A DNA stretch of 19,680 nucleotides from Stramenopiles sp. TOSAG23-3 (Eukaryota; Sar). The stretch's first letter is position 1; every line of letters starts with the position of its first letter. Positions 19,301 to 19,680 of the stretch are shown piece by piece. A program made the position numbers and the translations under genes. The DNA lies in NCBI GenBank assembly GCA_900128585.1, contig LT642394.1:1-19680 (forward strand), written 5' to 3'. The notes under the pieces were generated by a model. The model had not been told where the DNA came from and searched no databases. It saw nothing but the letters and a program-made list of their open reading frames with translations.

Positions 19301-19680
19301 GAACCGATCATTTCTCTCTCCGGCGCGACGGTATAATCTTTTGTCGACAGGTAGGCTAAAAACTGCGTCGCGCTCGAAATTAATTTTGGAAGCTGACTCA
19401 GCAAGCAAAATGGGTTGAAATGTACAATTGCGATCACTGTATTCTATAGCTCTTTCTCTGCGCTTGCTCTGCCTCATTTCTCGTTTCGCCGCTTCGTTGT
19501 ATAGCCGGTTTGCAGCTTCTTGGGGCGTTCTTTTCTCCTCGTCAGATTCCATGCAGTTTGTGTTCATTTTGGTTTTTGGTTGAAACGAACATTCGGCCGA
19601 CAGCAAATTGCCCAATCGTTCCCTTTCAAATATTTGGTTCATCCCTTCTCTATAGAGGCGTCTTGAAGCTTGTACGCCCT
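16331..19680 (-). CDS. LY/TFxP-repeat, EF-hand and multi-IQ protein (5' end outside window)
   Basis: The frame ends at TAG (16331-16333) and is still open at the window edge. Although an ATG lies at 19640-19642, codons upstream of it read SRRLYREG and complete a repeat unit, so I treat that Met as internal and the gene as 5'-truncated. Numbering from that Met (1103 residues seen): seven full LY...TFxP repeats plus one starting before Met1 (to 581); EF-hand loop 159-170 with D159, D161, S163, E167 and E170, all calcium ligands; a second degenerate EF-hand about 215-242 without Asp; IQ motifs at I648, I673 and I703 in a very basic stretch; an unrecognised, probably helical region 735-935; IQ motifs at I966, I992, I1018 and I1044; Pro-rich (1067-1072) and Lys-rich tail. 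IQ motifs bind calmodulin or centrin-like light chains, so a calcium-responsive cytoskeletal or flagellar scaffold is likely. That role is inference; I recognise no named orthologue. Confidence 0.9.
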   Translation of the reverse strand, partial: GVQASRRLYREGMNQIFERERLGNLLSAECSFQPKTKMNTNCMESDEEKRTPQEAANRLYNEAAKREMRQSKRRERAIEYSDRNCTFQPILLAESASKINFERDAVFSLPVDKRLYRRAGERNDRFLTKQRIYKEKQKHEFDFMPNSPQRRDFSRMKLSMKQLKETFNCLDTDNSGFLEAKEVQKYFMVGGSMPRNNNDAKLEKKNENETLNSSWSQFTKHIQPKAFISNFRKISKQYEGKIPLSEFQVLFYEASVGAKLRKRKKDRRPAEVACNELYEKAKSKAKNRDQNHFYALKKSLRDEVDGATFRPRTNVKGILPTKPFGKKNESILPCLPSPKESELLRRAAEEAATRLYEQSIAQSEKKRRLIEKAKNELPSECTFQPKLTPRGKRSSGTTIPIGVVIPGVRRVSGKKTKGNNIHFEALYQQGVISYNEQQKMYENEGSGLRDCTFSPRVNKGTKRSSKQPLGKQKPGKGNKANRFDRLYKNGQKSLAIRDKVHNSPAGTFKPKTNHSNAPTHFHCSTQLTATWGRYDDLSKANSKGSLSRKAVKKTVDKKRIESLYKSGMKQIRQRDIRHREKGERLSQDCTFVPLVNNASPVRNDLVRQFREQAMPTLTESQLKVKEIREVEEKKVDIVTRENASQTILSFASWNAMATRIQKVQRGISRRKSENFYGKRRAVIIMQRSARGFMARRRVKKVRRRKKRRTAAAIKIQARERGRQGRRRVRKKRKAIMAAKESKRVKGVPVESGLAIASIARIYGYKAKHIHDVHDSLPKYLRHLYMPTEFGADAAQQLANLEESVKAHYEEHSRIKWFGTLTGWLNMEIHEDLITAFHPDACNVLLRCIMQIMPANKIEKKLSQPQCLISLKKASDLLHHVLEDIEGDHHHKKTIAHICKDLKQHVVESGSPNKSGKKSKMVDIDLVIAQALRFWYRHVADFDDDGVPIVKLEDEGDGANKKDGAEESKKKHDETATKIQARIRGHQARRKTEKKKEIAQKATKIQAHIRGKQARKKQKEQLDMTKKATKIQAHIRGKQARKKKKELNEQTKAAKKIQAVSRGRKIRKSLKEGEPAAKKPPPPPPGKTRKKAPSRPTKGKKKPPPRKPKKSKKGSI
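16463..16765 (-). repeat. tandem array of four IQ motifs with 78-nt period
   Basis: Within the EF/IQ gene, the core Ile of each IQ motif falls at residues 966, 992, 1018 and 1044, exactly 26 residues (78 nt) apart. The second and third units share an identical 17-residue core, KATKIQAHIRGKQARKK (988-1004 and 1014-1030). Their DNA differs at 10 of 51 bases, and every difference is synonymous. All four keep the IQxxxRG signature. The array suggests a continuous helix loaded with calmodulin-family light chains. Confidence 0.9.
17900..19680 (-). repeat. eight degenerate LY-x(n)-TFxP protein repeats
   Basis: Each unit begins with a short helix-like segment carrying (R/E/A/S)LY and ends with a C/G/A-T-F-x-P signature. 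The LY/TFxP pairs (Leu and Phe positions from Met1 of the visible protein) are: -4/20, 47/75, 103/131, 265/297, 343/371, 414/441, 474/496 and 551/579. The Leu-to-Phe distance is 24, 28, 28, 32, 28, 27, 22 and 28, so four of eight are exactly 28. The segment between the landmarks is rich in Lys, Arg, Glu and Gln. The third and fourth units are split by the EF-hand pair. The third unit has the variant ending FDFMP. Confidence 0.8.

Overview
The window is nuclear DNA of a eukaryote that builds a motile flagellum, most likely a protist. Three lines of evidence support this: a complete axonemal inner-arm dynein heavy chain, a canonical Aurora mitotic kinase, and an EF-hand/IQ repeat protein. All three reading frames are uninterrupted, including 4216 codons in the dynein, so the genome is intron-poor. 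Coding DNA has moderate GC, while spacers are very AT-rich (I counted about 48% GC in bases 1-60 and about 10% in 121-180). The standard genetic code fits throughout. Oomycete-like or other stramenopile flagellates, or another intron-poor flagellate, would fit, but I cannot fix the taxon from sequence alone.

Layout: (i) 1-110, the last 35 codons of an unrecognised plus-strand gene that starts outside the window; (ii) 111-1341, an AT-rich spacer carrying the presumed dynein promoter and a 21-bp near-perfect palindrome at 1022-1042; (iii) 1342-13992 (+), a full-length DNAH1-type (Chlamydomonas DHC2-type) single-headed inner-arm dynein heavy chain; (iv) 13993-14243, a short spacer between convergent genes; (v) 14244-15161 (-), Aurora kinase with an N-terminal KEN box and a C-terminal RxxL; (vi) 15162-16330, an AT-rich spacer with short repeats and hairpins; (vii) 16331-19680 (-), the 3' part of a large gene whose 5' end lies beyond the window. 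This last protein has eight LY...TFxP repeats interrupted by an EF-hand pair, then three IQ motifs, an unrecognised helical region, four IQ motifs at an exact 26-residue period, and a Pro/Lys-rich tail.

Dynein powers bending of the axoneme. The EF/IQ repeat protein has the make-up of a calcium/calmodulin-responsive scaffold and may also be flagellar or cytoskeletal, but that is inference. Aurora acts in mitosis and, in some flagellates and animals, in flagellar disassembly. The genes are not an operon, and their adjacency may be chance. The most novel object is the LY/TFxP + EF + IQ protein. I see no mobile element, CRISPR array, tRNA or rRNA.
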